Of a DNA stretch of 64,000 bases, positions 27,516 through 36,818 are shown in pieces. The notes below the pieces were generated by a model. That model made no database searches. It was given only the letters and a program-made list of their open reading frames with translations, and was not told the origin of the DNA. The DNA lies in the NCBI RefSeq assembly GCF_002019795.1, contig NZ_KV917381.1, forward strand, positions 2,043,210 to 2,107,209. The letters are read 5' to 3'. The position numbers were made by a program, and so were the translations under genes. This stretch comes from Bacillus alkalicellulosilyticus (lineage in GTDB: Bacteria > Bacillota > Bacilli > Bacillales > Bacillaceae_F). Position 1 is the stretch's first letter, and every line of letters starts with the position of its first letter.

Positions 27516-28096
27516 AACGCACCTTTGACTTCTTAATCTCATTTGGACTACTCATTGGTTTAGCTCCATTGATTGTCGTAGTTGCAATAATTGTAAAACT
27601 AAAATTAGGTTCCCCCGTATTATTTAAACAACTCAGGCCAGGACTAAATGGAAAACCATTTTACTTATATAAATTCCGGTCAATGACAGATGCTAAGGAT
27701 GAGGAAGGAAACTTACTAGAAGATGAGATTCGTTTAACTCCAATAGGGCAATTTTTACGAAAGTATAGTCTAGATGAACTTCCACAACTGTTTAATGTGA
27801 TAAAGGGAGATATTAGTTTAGTAGGACCTAGACCCTTGTTAATGGAGTACTTACCGCTTTATACGAAAGAACAAGCAAGAAGACATAACGTGAGACCCGG
27901 AATAACGGGTTGGGCTCAAGTGAATGGAAGAAATGCACTAAGCTGGGATGAGAAGTTTAAGCTAGATGTCTGGTATGTAGATAACCATTCTATGAAAATA
28001 GATTGTAAAATATTGATTTTAACAATTTATAAAGTAATAAAATCAGATGGAATTTCTCAACCAGGTAGTATGACAATGGAACGATTCAAAGGGTAA
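27512..28096 (+). CDS. epsL: EpsL-like undecaprenyl-phosphate sugar-1-phosphate transferase
   Basis: A 194-residue monotopic initiating transferase (bacterial sugar transferase family): one N-terminal hydrophobic re-entrant helix (FLISFGLLIGLAPLIVVVAI), KFRSMTDAKDEEG, FLRKYSLDELPQLFNVIKGD, VGPRPLL and RPGITGWAQVNGRN. It loads the first sugar phosphate onto undecaprenyl phosphate. It starts with TTG overlapping the preceding small gene; GAGGGGAG serves as ribosome-binding site. Confidence 0.92.
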   Translation: MKRTFDFLISFGLLIGLAPLIVVVAIIVKLKLGSPVLFKQLRPGLNGKPFYLYKFRSMTDAKDEEGNLLEDEIRLTPIGQFLRKYSLDELPQLFNVIKGDISLVGPRPLLMEYLPLYTKEQARRHNVRPGITGWAQVNGRNALSWDEKFKLDVWYVDNHSMKIDCKILILTIYKVIKSDGISQPGSMTMERFKG

Positions 28097-28123
28097 TATT
28101 CAATATGAAGAGGGGGTGCGTAT

Positions 28124-28768
28124 ATGCAGATAGCTATAATAGGTAATGGAGGACATGGTAAGGTCATTCGAGATATTATTAATTCTTATGACAATTATCA
28201 AATTATTGGTTATTTTGATGATAAATATGAGGACCTTCTTATCACAGATGAGATGTATTACGGCCCAATTCGATTTGTAGAAAAGTTAGTCGACTATTTT
28301 GACGATATATCCTTTGTAATTGCTGTTGGTAATAATAGAATTAGACAATTAATAGTAGATAGCCTATCGTTACGCAATGACCAATATATTTCACTAATAC
28401 ACAAAACCGCAGTCATTAGTCCGACTGCTCAAATTGGTTTTGGCACCGTAATTATGGCGAATGCTGTAGTCAATGCTGATGCTCAAATTGGCAATCACAC
28501 GATACTTAATACGGGTTCTATCGTTGAACACGATGCAACCATAGATGATTTCGTTCATCTTTGTCCTAAAGCAACGATAACAGGTACCGTCCACATAGGT
28601 GAGGGAGTACAAGTAGGAGCAAATGCTACAGTCGTACCGAATATAACCATTGGTGAGTGGTCCGTAATTGGTGCTGGTGCAGTGGTCATTTCAGATACTC
28701 CTTCGAATTGTACGTCAGTGGGAGTTCCAGCAAAAGTAAGAGTAAATGAAAAAACGGGAGGTGCGTAA
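28124..28768 (+). CDS. epsM: EpsM-like sugar O/N-acetyltransferase (left-handed beta helix)
   Basis: A 214-residue PglD/NeuD-type acyltransferase. It has an N-terminal Rossmann-like sugar-binding domain (IAIIGNGGHGKVIRDII), then hexapeptide repeats (AVISPTAQIGFGTVIMANAVVNADAQIG ... VQVGANATVVPNITIG). The catalytic-type His is in NTGSIVEHDATIDDFVHL. It acetylates the amino sugar made by EpsC and EpsN. The stop codon touches the epsN start. Confidence 0.92.
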   Translation: MQIAIIGNGGHGKVIRDIINSYDNYQIIGYFDDKYEDLLITDEMYYGPIRFVEKLVDYFDDISFVIAVGNNRIRQLIVDSLSLRNDQYISLIHKTAVISPTAQIGFGTVIMANAVVNADAQIGNHTILNTGSIVEHDATIDDFVHLCPKATITGTVHIGEGVQVGANATVVPNITIGEWSVIGAGAVVISDTPSNCTSVGVPAKVRVNEKTGGA

Positions 28769-29953
28769 ATGAACAACAATTCCAAAAAGAAAATATTTTT
28801 ATCACCTCCACATATGAGTGGAAATGAAACGAAGTATATACAAGAAGCCATGGATACCAATTGGATTGCGCCACTTGGACCAAATGTCGATGCCTTTGAA
28901 AAGGAAATTGCTAACTTAGTAGGAGTCAATGAAGCCTTAGCCGTCAGTTCTGGAACAGCTGCAATTCATTTGGCTCTTATTTTATTAGAAGTCAAACAAG
29001 GGGACGTGGTTTTTTGTTCAACATTAACGTTTGTCGCAAGTGCAAATCCAATTTTATATCAAGGTGCAGAACCAGTCTTTATTGATTCAGAACCGGAAAC
29101 TTGGAACATGTCCCCACAAGCCCTTGAAAAAGCACTTCAAGATGCAGCAAATGAAGGAAAATTACCGAAAGCGGTAATCGTCGTAGATTTATACGGCCAA
29201 AGTGCAAAAATGGATGAAATTGTTGAACTATGCAATCAGTATGATGTTCCTATTATCGAAGATTCTGCGGAGTCACTTGGTGCAAGTTACAAAGGCAGAG
29301 CAAGCGGGACATTTGGAAAGTTTGGGATATTTTCTTTCAACGGCAACAAAATTATAACGACTTCCTCGGGAGGAATGTTGATTTCTGATGATGAAGTTTT
29401 GATGAAAAAAGCAAGGTTCTTAGCGACACAAGCTAAAGAACCTTTTTCTTATTATCAGCATAATGAGTGTGGTTATAATTATCGCCTGAGTAACATTCTT
29501 GCCGGGATTGGTAGAGCTCAACTGGAGGTACTTCAAAATAGAGTGGAAAGAAGAAGAGAAATTTTTTCGATTTACAAACGAGAGTTATCTTCATTTAGTG
29601 GTTTGGATTTTATGCCGGAATTAGTTCTAACAAGGTCAAATCGTTGGCTAACAGCTCTTACGATGAATGAAGAAGTGTCCGGAATTTCAGTGCCTCAATT
29701 ACTTGAAGAACTAAGTAATGAAAACGTTGAAGCTCGTCATGTTTGGAAGCCACTTCACATGCAACCGTTGTTTGACGGAAACCGTTACTATTCTCACGAT
29801 GAGAATACGAGTATATCCGAATATCTCTTTCGTACAGGTATTTGTCTACCTTCGGGATCAAGTATGTCTGAACAAGATGTTTATAGAGTTTGTTCAATCA
29901 TTAAGAAATTAATTTCTGAAAAAAGTCATTTTCCAAGAGTGAATGCTCTATGA
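28769..29953 (+). CDS. epsN: EpsN-like PLP-dependent nucleotide-sugar aminotransferase
   Basis: A 394-residue DegT/DnrJ/EryC1 aminotransferase. It contains SSGTAAIHLALI, LYGQSAKMDEI, EDSAESLGASYKGRASGTFG and the PLP-lysine segment FSFNGNKIITTSSGGML. It transfers an amino group to the 4-keto sugar produced by EpsC. The start follows directly on the epsM stop, and it ends overlapping the next transferase gene by 4 bp. Confidence 0.93.
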   Translation: MNNNSKKKIFLSPPHMSGNETKYIQEAMDTNWIAPLGPNVDAFEKEIANLVGVNEALAVSSGTAAIHLALILLEVKQGDVVFCSTLTFVASANPILYQGAEPVFIDSEPETWNMSPQALEKALQDAANEGKLPKAVIVVDLYGQSAKMDEIVELCNQYDVPIIEDSAESLGASYKGRASGTFGKFGIFSFNGNKIITTSSGGMLISDDEVLMKKARFLATQAKEPFSYYQHNECGYNYRLSNILAGIGRAQLEVLQNRVERRREIFSIYKRELSSFSGLDFMPELVLTRSNRWLTALTMNEEVSGISVPQLLEELSNENVEARHVWKPLHMQPLFDGNRYYSHDENTSISEYLFRTGICLPSGSSMSEQDVYRVCSIIKKLISEKSHFPRVNAL

Positions 29954-30681
29954 CAACAATACCAAAAATAATCCATTTTTGTTGGTTCGGTAGAAATGAG
30001 AAGCCAGAAGTTGTTCAACGATGTATTTCTTCCTGGAAGCAGTACTTGCCAGACTATCAGATTGTTGAATGGAATGAAGATAACTTTTTTATCGATTGCA
30101 ATTCATATGTAAGAGCCGCTTACAATAACAAAAAGTATGCATTTGTAAGTGATTATGTCAGGGTTCATGCTTTATATCATCAAGGTGGAATTTACTTAGA
30201 CACAGATGTCGAAGTGTTTAAATCTTTTAATCCATTATTGGAACATGAATCATTTTGGGGTTTCGAGCAAGGTAACTATATTGCAACAAGCACGATTGGG
30301 GCTCAAAAAGGAAATCAACTAATTAAGAGGTTCCTTGATTCCTATGAGAATAAGGAATTTGTTAAAGACGATGGTAGTTTTGATACATTAACAAATGTTG
30401 CAATTGTCACGAAAATGCTAAAAGAAGAAGGACTTCAAACCAATGGAAATCTTCAGGAGATTAGAGGCATTGGTACATTTTATCCGCAGACTTATTTTTC
30501 ACCCTATGATTATATCAATTGTAGAACATTAAAAACTGGTGACACATATGCAATGCACCACTTCCATAAAAGTTGGTTACCTTTTACTGTGAAAGTAAAA
30601 ACAAACCTTAAAAAGACAGCAGCAAAAATAATTGGTGGGGACAATATAGCAAGAATTAGAAAGCTAGTTTCAAAAGCTTAG
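29950..30681 (+). CDS. Capsular polysaccharide glycosyltransferase, GT32/OCH1-like
   Basis: A 243-residue enzyme of the sugar-binding DXD glycosyltransferase family: IPKIIHFCWFGRNEKPE at the start, AFVSDYVRVHALYHQGGIYLDTDVEVF with the DTD metal motif, and GFEQGNYIATSTIGAQKGN. It lies in the EPS operon (ATGA overlap with epsN) and adds a branch or backbone sugar. Confidence 0.85.
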   Translation: MTTIPKIIHFCWFGRNEKPEVVQRCISSWKQYLPDYQIVEWNEDNFFIDCNSYVRAAYNNKKYAFVSDYVRVHALYHQGGIYLDTDVEVFKSFNPLLEHESFWGFEQGNYIATSTIGAQKGNQLIKRFLDSYENKEFVKDDGSFDTLTNVAIVTKMLKEEGLQTNGNLQEIRGIGTFYPQTYFSPYDYINCRTLKTGDTYAMHHFHKSWLPFTVKVKTNLKKTAAKIIGGDNIARIRKLVSKA

Positions 30682-30691
30682 GGAGGACTAT

Positions 30692-31915
30692 ATGAAAAAG
30701 AGAATATTAATATCCTCCTTTGATATGGAAATAGGAGGAGTGGAGAGAAGCTTAATCAGCATGTTAAACAACTTTGACTATAAAAAATATCAAGTTGATT
30801 TATTTTTATATCGGCAACAAGGAGAGCTACTTAATTTAATCCCAAAGGAAGTCAATCTATTAAATGAAATTCCTCAATATACAACGTTTAGAAAACCCCT
30901 AAAGGAAGTTTTAAAAGAAGGTCATTTTGGTCTAGGAGCTTCAAGGACATTAGCAAAAATCCTTGCTGATATGAAAGGTGAAAGAAAAGGAATAAAAGAA
31001 CCTGGTTATTATCAAATGCAGCTTATGTGGAAGTATGCCATTCCTTTTTTACCGAAATTCAAAGAGGAATACGATATAGCTATTAGTTACTTATGGCCTC
31101 ATGATTTTATAGCAAAAAAAGTGAAATCAAAAAAGAAAATAGCATGGATTCATACTGACTATTCAATGGTAGAGACGGATGTAAAACTGGATGTATTGAT
31201 GTGGGAAACTTTTAATCACATTATTGCGGTTTCAGATGCTTGTAAAAACTCATTTCTTAAAAAATACCCAACATTAGCAAATAAAGTAGAAGTAATAGAA
31301 AATATCACTTCTCCAGAGTTTATTCGCGAAATGGCAAAAGAAGTCGATCCTGATAATCCGATGGTCCATGACAGTCGCTTTAAGCTTTTAACAGTGGCAA
31401 GGTTATCTCATGCCAAAGGAATTGATAATGCAGTCAAGGCAATGAAGCTTCTAAAGGACAGAGGTTATAGCGATATTGTTTGGTATGTTGTTGGGTATGG
31501 CGGAGATGAGAATCTAATCAGAAACTTAATAAAAGAATATGATTTAGAGGAACAATTTATCTTGCTTGGTAAAAAAACAAATCCTTATACTTTTATTGAA
31601 AAGGCAGACCTATACGTGCAACCTTCAAGGTATGAGGGGAAAGCTGTAACGGTTCAAGAAGCTCAAATGCTTTCAAAACCTGTACTTATTACAGGCTATA
31701 ATACGGCTGATAGTCAAGTAGTAAGCGGGGAAAATGGGCAAATATGTAGTCAGTCAATTGAGGGTTTAGCAGAAGGCATTATTACATTATATCACCGTTC
31801 AGAGTTAAGGACTTGTTTGATAGATAATTGTAAGAATACGGACTTCTCTAATACAAATGAGTTAAATAATTTGTACAAAATAATTAATTGTGGAGTGTAT
31901 AACCATGGAGGATAA
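30692..31915 (+). CDS. Glycosyltransferase, GT4 family (paralogue 1)
   Basis: A 407-residue GT4 enzyme: SSFDMEIGGVERSLISMLNN near the N-terminus, KKIAWIHTDYSMV, TVARLSHAKGIDNAVKAM, LLGKKTNPYTFIEKADLYVQ and the EX7E segment SRYEGKAVTVQEAQMLSKP. It is clearly paralogous to the genes at 32945 and 35378. GGGAGGA precedes the ATG. Donor and acceptor are unknown. Confidence 0.85.
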   Translation: MKKRILISSFDMEIGGVERSLISMLNNFDYKKYQVDLFLYRQQGELLNLIPKEVNLLNEIPQYTTFRKPLKEVLKEGHFGLGASRTLAKILADMKGERKGIKEPGYYQMQLMWKYAIPFLPKFKEEYDIAISYLWPHDFIAKKVKSKKKIAWIHTDYSMVETDVKLDVLMWETFNHIIAVSDACKNSFLKKYPTLANKVEVIENITSPEFIREMAKEVDPDNPMVHDSRFKLLTVARLSHAKGIDNAVKAMKLLKDRGYSDIVWYVVGYGGDENLIRNLIKEYDLEEQFILLGKKTNPYTFIEKADLYVQPSRYEGKAVTVQEAQMLSKPVLITGYNTADSQVVSGENGQICSQSIEGLAEGIITLYHRSELRTCLIDNCKNTDFSNTNELNNLYKIINCGVYNHGG

Positions 31916-32948
31916 TCTGGACCATGCTGTTAGTATTATTATCCCTGTGTATAACAGTGAAAAGTACATTTCTAAATGTTTAGATAGCATTTTATCCCAA
32001 ACATATAGAAATATAGAAATTATTCTCATCAATGATGGTTCAACTGATAAGAGTAGAAAAATTATTGAGAGCTATCAAGAAAAAGATAAGAGAATTGTTG
32101 TTTATCATCAAGAAAATGCGGGCCCATCCGAATCTAGAAACCAAGGTCTTACTAATTCGAAAGGACAGTATATTGTATTTATTGATTCTGATGATACTGT
32201 TCATGAAAATCATATCCAAAGCTTGGTGACAGAGATGAACAGCACAAATGCTGATATAGTTTGTTGTGGGTACTTTGATATTTCTCATTATGGAACAATA
32301 AAACATAACGATTTTGATAAAAAAGATGAAATTAATACTAAATCAATGATAAGTAAGATCTTACAAGGTACTGGAGGCGTTCTCTGGGCGAAGATTTATC
32401 GGAGAGACATAATACAGAAATTCAATTTAAGGTTAGATAATCAAATATACATGTCAGAAGACATGGTTTTTGTCTTAAACTACATTCTTTATTGTAAGAA
32501 ATTTTCAATCCTAAATGAATATCTGTATTACTATAACAGGTTAAATCAAAATAGTATTAGCTCAAATATAACAAGTGAATATGTGGGAAATATTATTAAC
32601 GTTTGTAGACATCTTGAACAATTGTTAAAGGTGGCTGGTATTGAGGATAATTTAATAAATGCTGAAATTTCAAAAAGAATTCAAACCTTCGTTGTGCAGG
32701 TCATTGAGTCTCAATACACACTAAACGGAAAACAAAAAGGTAATGCTATAAATAATTTAACCACTATTTTAAAGCATAAATATATTAAGGAAAATCTAGA
32801 AAAGTGTTCAATTCATGAGCCCTTATATAAACCTTATATTTACATGTTAAGAAATGAACTACTTAAACCAACCTTATTTTATTCTATAGTGCTTAATAGG
32901 TTGAGAGATATTAAAAGAAAGATAAGTAGAAAGAAAGTGACAGTATGA
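31905..32948 (+). CDS. Glycosyltransferase, GT2 family
   Basis: A GT-A enzyme of about 347 residues: VSIIIPVYNSEKYISKCLDSIL, LINDGSTDKS, NQGLTNSKGQYIVFIDSDD with the DSD metal motif, and SEDMVFVLNYIL. The ATG at 31905 fits GGAG 9 nt upstream; a GTG at 31890 is an alternative. It overlaps the previous gene end and the following gene start, as in one polycistronic unit. The base composition is more AT-rich than the left part of the operon. Confidence 0.87.
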   Translation: MEDNLDHAVSIIIPVYNSEKYISKCLDSILSQTYRNIEIILINDGSTDKSRKIIESYQEKDKRIVVYHQENAGPSESRNQGLTNSKGQYIVFIDSDDTVHENHIQSLVTEMNSTNADIVCCGYFDISHYGTIKHNDFDKKDEINTKSMISKILQGTGGVLWAKIYRRDIIQKFNLRLDNQIYMSEDMVFVLNYILYCKKFSILNEYLYYYNRLNQNSISSNITSEYVGNIINVCRHLEQLLKVAGIEDNLINAEISKRIQTFVVQVIESQYTLNGKQKGNAINNLTTILKHKYIKENLEKCSIHEPLYKPYIYMLRNELLKPTLFYSIVLNRLRDIKRKISRKKVTV

Positions 32949-34129
32949 AAAAAATCTTGTTTGTTATCGATTCTTTATCAATGGGTGGGGCAGAAAAAAG
33001 TTTAGTAACATTATTAAATTGTATTGACCAGTCAAAGTATCAAATAGATTTATTAATGTTTAAACGTGGTGGAGATTTAGAAACACTTGTTCCAAATTTT
33101 ATTAATATCTTACCTGAACCTGAGTATTTTCGATATATAAATAAAAGAAAAATCTCATTAAACAAGTCCTTATTCTATTTATTTTACAGGTATAAGACAT
33201 CATTTAAGTTACGGATTAATAACATGAGTACCCATAAATGGCATAGCGAACAGGTGGTATATAAAAATATAAACAAGGTAATAGGTTTACCAATGAATAA
33301 AAATTATGATGCAGCAATTGCATATAGCCAAGGTTTTCCTACATATTTTGTGGCGGAACATGTAAATTCGAGAAAGAAATTGGCATGGATTAACACCGAT
33401 TATGCAAATACACTTTACAATAAAGAATACGATTACCAGTTTTATAAAAAATATAACAACATCATTGCCGTTTCTGAGAATACACTAAAATCAGTAGAAA
33501 GTGTTAAAAAGGAATATTCCGAGAAAATGGTAACCATACTTGATATCATCAATCCAAAAATAATAATAGAGATGGCTGAAGAATCGATACAGGAACCATT
33601 TGATAAATCACTTGTAAATATTGTTACTGTTGGTAGGTTAGAATATGTTAAAGGGTATGATAAAGCTATTAAAGTTGCTTTAATTTTAAGAAAAAAGAAC
33701 ATTGATTTTAAATGGTATTTTATTGGTGAAGGTACTGAAAGGGACTTCTTACAAAGAGAGATTAATCAAAATCAGTTGAATAACAATGTCTTCTTACTTG
33801 GGAAAAAAATGAATCCATACCCATACATGAAGGAATGTGATATTTATGTTCAGACATCAAATAAAGAAGGTTTCGGTTTATCCATATGCGAAGCAAAAAT
33901 ATTGAAAAAACCTATAGTCTGTACTAATTTTCCAACTGCTACACAAATTATTAATCAAAATATTGATGGTTTAATAGTAGAACATGACCCAATCAGTATA
34001 TTTAATGGAATACTTAAAGTAATAGAAAATCGAGAATTCAAACAAAATGTCATAAAAGAGTTAAATTCAAATGACCCTTATAATACACTAGGAGAAATTG
34101 AAAGGTTCTATCAATTAATTGAAGTTTAG
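32945..34129 (+). CDS. Glycosyltransferase, GT4 family (paralogue 2)
   Basis: A 394-residue GT4 enzyme: VIDSLSMGGAEKSLVTLLN, KKLAWINTDYANT, TVGRLEYVKGYDKAIK, IGEGTERDFLQ, LLGKKMNPYPYMKECDIYVQ and an EX7E region SNKEGFGLSICEAKILKKP. It shares its domain layout with the 30692 and 35378 products. The ATGA overlap with the preceding gene supports the start. Confidence 0.86.
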   Translation: MKKILFVIDSLSMGGAEKSLVTLLNCIDQSKYQIDLLMFKRGGDLETLVPNFINILPEPEYFRYINKRKISLNKSLFYLFYRYKTSFKLRINNMSTHKWHSEQVVYKNINKVIGLPMNKNYDAAIAYSQGFPTYFVAEHVNSRKKLAWINTDYANTLYNKEYDYQFYKKYNNIIAVSENTLKSVESVKKEYSEKMVTILDIINPKIIIEMAEESIQEPFDKSLVNIVTVGRLEYVKGYDKAIKVALILRKKNIDFKWYFIGEGTERDFLQREINQNQLNNNVFLLGKKMNPYPYMKECDIYVQTSNKEGFGLSICEAKILKKPIVCTNFPTATQIINQNIDGLIVEHDPISIFNGILKVIENREFKQNVIKELNSNDPYNTLGEIERFYQLIEV

Positions 34130-34141
34130 GGTGGTGAAGTG

Positions 34142-35257
34142 ATGAAAAGGATATTTGTAGATATATATTTACAATTTAACCTAGGAGACGATTTATTTTT
34201 AGATATCCTAGCAAAGAGATTCCCAGATGCTCAATTCACGGTAAATTATTTAGGAAATAGTTATGATGATTTTTTATTAAAATATGATAATGTAAGTCGT
34301 AGAAAATACAATTTTATTAATAAAATTGGACAACGACTTAAAATAACTGATTCTATTACTAATTATGACAAAGTAGCTGAAGAACACGATGCTTTGTTAT
34401 TTATTGGTGGATCTATATTTAGAGAAGAAGACTACCATCACTCTTTATACCAGGACAGATTAAAAATGGTAACTGAATTTAAAAAAATTGGGAAACAAGT
34501 TTTTATTCTAGGTGCAAACTTTGGTCCTTATTCATCACAAAATTTTTACTCTGATTATGAACGACTGTTTTCTTTATGTGATGAAGTCTGTTTTAGAGAT
34601 TTATACTCTTATAAATTATTCAATCATATTAGTCATGTTCGTTATGCACCAGATATTGTTTTTCAAATGGATTTAAACAATTACAAAAATCATAGCAAAA
34701 AGAAGATAGTCGGTTTTTCAATCATTGATGTAAGACATAAGAAGGGCTTAGAAAAATATTATGAGGAATATATCAATAGTAATGTAAAATCAATTCAAAT
34801 CTTAATTAAAAAAGGCTATGAATGCTGTTTAATGTCTTTCTGTGAACATGAAGGAGATTCTAATGTTATTGATAAAATCATAGTTAAGTTAAGTAAGCAA
34901 GAAAAGGAAAGGGTTGGAAAATATGAGTATAAAGGGAATTTAGAAGAAGCTATAAAATTAATAGCTTCTTTTAAATTGTTTTTAGCAGCAAGGTTTCATG
35001 CTAATATACTTGCGCTTTTATTAAATGTACCGTTATTACCAATAATTTACAGCGAAAAAACAAAGAATGTTCTAAACGATATAAACTTTCAAGGACATAT
35101 AATAGAAATGAAAAAACTGTGTTATCAATATGATGAACATCTAATTAAGGAGTCAATGAACACAAGGGTAGATTTAAAAGATATTAGAAATAATGCCAAA
35201 TTACAATTTGATAAATTTGAAGAGTTCATCAAAGAGGACAATGTTATACATCAATAA
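34142..35257 (+). CDS. Polysaccharide pyruvyl transferase family protein
   Basis: About 371 residues of the CsaB/EpsI/EpsO-type pyruvyl transferase fold: DIYLQFNLGDDLFLDILAKRFP at the N-terminus, ALLFIGGSIFREEDYHHS, FILGANFGPYSSQNFYSDYERLF, and C-terminal ASFKLFLAARFHANILALLLNVPLLPI. It probably adds a ketal-pyruvate (acidic charge) to a sugar of the EPS. ATG 34142 follows AGGGTGGTGA, with GTG 34139 as an alternative. It is the last gene before a 120-bp gap. Confidence 0.85.
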   Translation: MKRIFVDIYLQFNLGDDLFLDILAKRFPDAQFTVNYLGNSYDDFLLKYDNVSRRKYNFINKIGQRLKITDSITNYDKVAEEHDALLFIGGSIFREEDYHHSLYQDRLKMVTEFKKIGKQVFILGANFGPYSSQNFYSDYERLFSLCDEVCFRDLYSYKLFNHISHVRYAPDIVFQMDLNNYKNHSKKKIVGFSIIDVRHKKGLEKYYEEYINSNVKSIQILIKKGYECCLMSFCEHEGDSNVIDKIIVKLSKQEKERVGKYEYKGNLEEAIKLIASFKLFLAARFHANILALLLNVPLLPIIYSEKTKNVLNDINFQGHIIEMKKLCYQYDEHLIKESMNTRVDLKDIRNNAKLQFDKFEEFIKEDNVIHQ

Positions 35258-35377
35258 CATTTGAAGTGATTTTCCTTTTTTAAAAGTTCTAAAGTAAAAT
35301 TTACTATTATATTATTGAAATTATTCATAGTTGTAGGAAGCGTTAATAAGTAAAAAAAATTAAGGGTGATCTGGTAA

Positions 35378-36583
35378 ATGGAACGAAAAAAGAAAAAAAA
35401 GATATTATTTATGGTTATCAACATGAATATAGGTGGAACAGAAAAAGCCTTACTTAACATGTTGGATGAAATCCCGGAAGAGCAATATGACATCACCCTG
35501 TTAATGCTTGAGGAATTCGGAGGTTTCCTCGAAGCAGTTCAAAACCATGTTACGATACAATATTTAGATGGTTACGAAAAAATCAAAAGAAGTTTAGAAG
35601 AACCACCATATTTATTAGCAAAAAACTATATATCTAACTGGAAATTATCTAAAGGAATTAATCACTTTTTCTATCATACAATGTCAAAAGTATTTAATGA
35701 TAGAAGTTCTTATTTTGAATATTTGTTAAAGAACTGTGAAAGGGATACAACAGAATATGACATAGCTGTAGCTTATGCAGGTCCGATGGACTTCATAAGC
35801 TATTATATTGCAAAAAAAATTAAAGCAAAAAGAAAAATACAGTGGATTCACTTTGATGTAAGTAAAATTGGTTTTAACCTATCTTTTGCTAAGAAATTCT
35901 ATCCTAAATTTGATAAAGTGTTTGTTGTTTCAAATACCGCAAGAGAAAAAATTATCAAATATCTACCACACTTATCAGAGAAAATTGAGACATTTTACAA
36001 TACTCTATCCCCCTCTTCTATAAATAAACTAGCAAAACAAGGTGAGGGGTTTAGGGATAACTTTAAAGGTACTAGAATTTTGACAGTCGGAAGACTTAGT
36101 AAAGAAAAAGGGCAAGATATCGCAATTCAAGTGTGTGCGATGCTAAAGAAGTCAGGTTATAACATTAGATGGTACTGTATTGGTGAAGGGAATGCGAGGA
36201 AAGAATATGAGAACCTTATAATAAAGTACGACGTTGCTGAGGAGTTTGTTCTGTTGGGTTCCCAGTCAAACCCATACCCATATATGGACCAATGTGATAT
36301 TTATGTTCAACCTTCGAGATATGAAGGATTTTGTATCACACTATCTGAAGCAAAATGCTTTAAAAGTCCGATTGTGATAACTAACTTCACAGGTGCATCG
36401 GAACAAATTACAAATGAAATAAATGGTCTCATTGTTTCTATTGAAAAAAAAGAAATATATCTAGGTATTACTAAAATATTAAATAATAATAAATTAATAG
36501 ATAATTTGAAAAATGCTCTGTGTAGTGAAAATCTAGATAAAAATAATGACCTTCAAAAGTTATATAATATTTTTGAAATGTAA
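35378..36583 (+). CDS. Glycosyltransferase, GT4 family (paralogue 3)
   Basis: A 401-residue GT4 enzyme: MVINMNIGGTEKALLNMLDE, KRKIQWIHFDVSKIG, TVGRLSKEKGQDIAIQVC, CIGEGNARKEYE, LLGSQSNPYPYMDQCDIYVQ and SRYEGFCITLSEAKCFKSP. Similar in layout to the genes at 30692 and 32945. AAGGGTGAT precedes the ATG. A 235-bp AT-rich gap follows (36584-36818) in which I see no gene and no clear terminator. Confidence 0.85.
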   Translation: MERKKKKKILFMVINMNIGGTEKALLNMLDEIPEEQYDITLLMLEEFGGFLEAVQNHVTIQYLDGYEKIKRSLEEPPYLLAKNYISNWKLSKGINHFFYHTMSKVFNDRSSYFEYLLKNCERDTTEYDIAVAYAGPMDFISYYIAKKIKAKRKIQWIHFDVSKIGFNLSFAKKFYPKFDKVFVVSNTAREKIIKYLPHLSEKIETFYNTLSPSSINKLAKQGEGFRDNFKGTRILTVGRLSKEKGQDIAIQVCAMLKKSGYNIRWYCIGEGNARKEYENLIIKYDVAEEFVLLGSQSNPYPYMDQCDIYVQPSRYEGFCITLSEAKCFKSPIVITNFTGASEQITNEINGLIVSIEKKEIYLGITKILNNNKLIDNLKNALCSENLDKNNDLQKLYNIFEM

Positions 36584-36818
36584 TTTAATAAATTATGGAA
36601 ATGTTAGTTGTTGTTTTAGAAATTGTATTTATATTGAAACAAAAAAAATCACTAACTATAAATAGAAAAATGCCTCTAAAAGAAATCATTAGTTTAATCA
36701 CTTTTTAGGAAGAAATTCTCTAAAAAGCTCTTGAAAATAAATAAGGTTTTGATTTGTTTAACTATAGGTGATAATGTACATTATTTTTATAAAAGATTAT
36801 AAAGAATAAGGTGAGACC

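Noticed and set aside
36584-36818. Missed gene or RNA in the gap before the ABC exporter
   Set aside because: Very AT-rich, no frame of useful length, no stable hairpin and no conserved promoter that I could defend.
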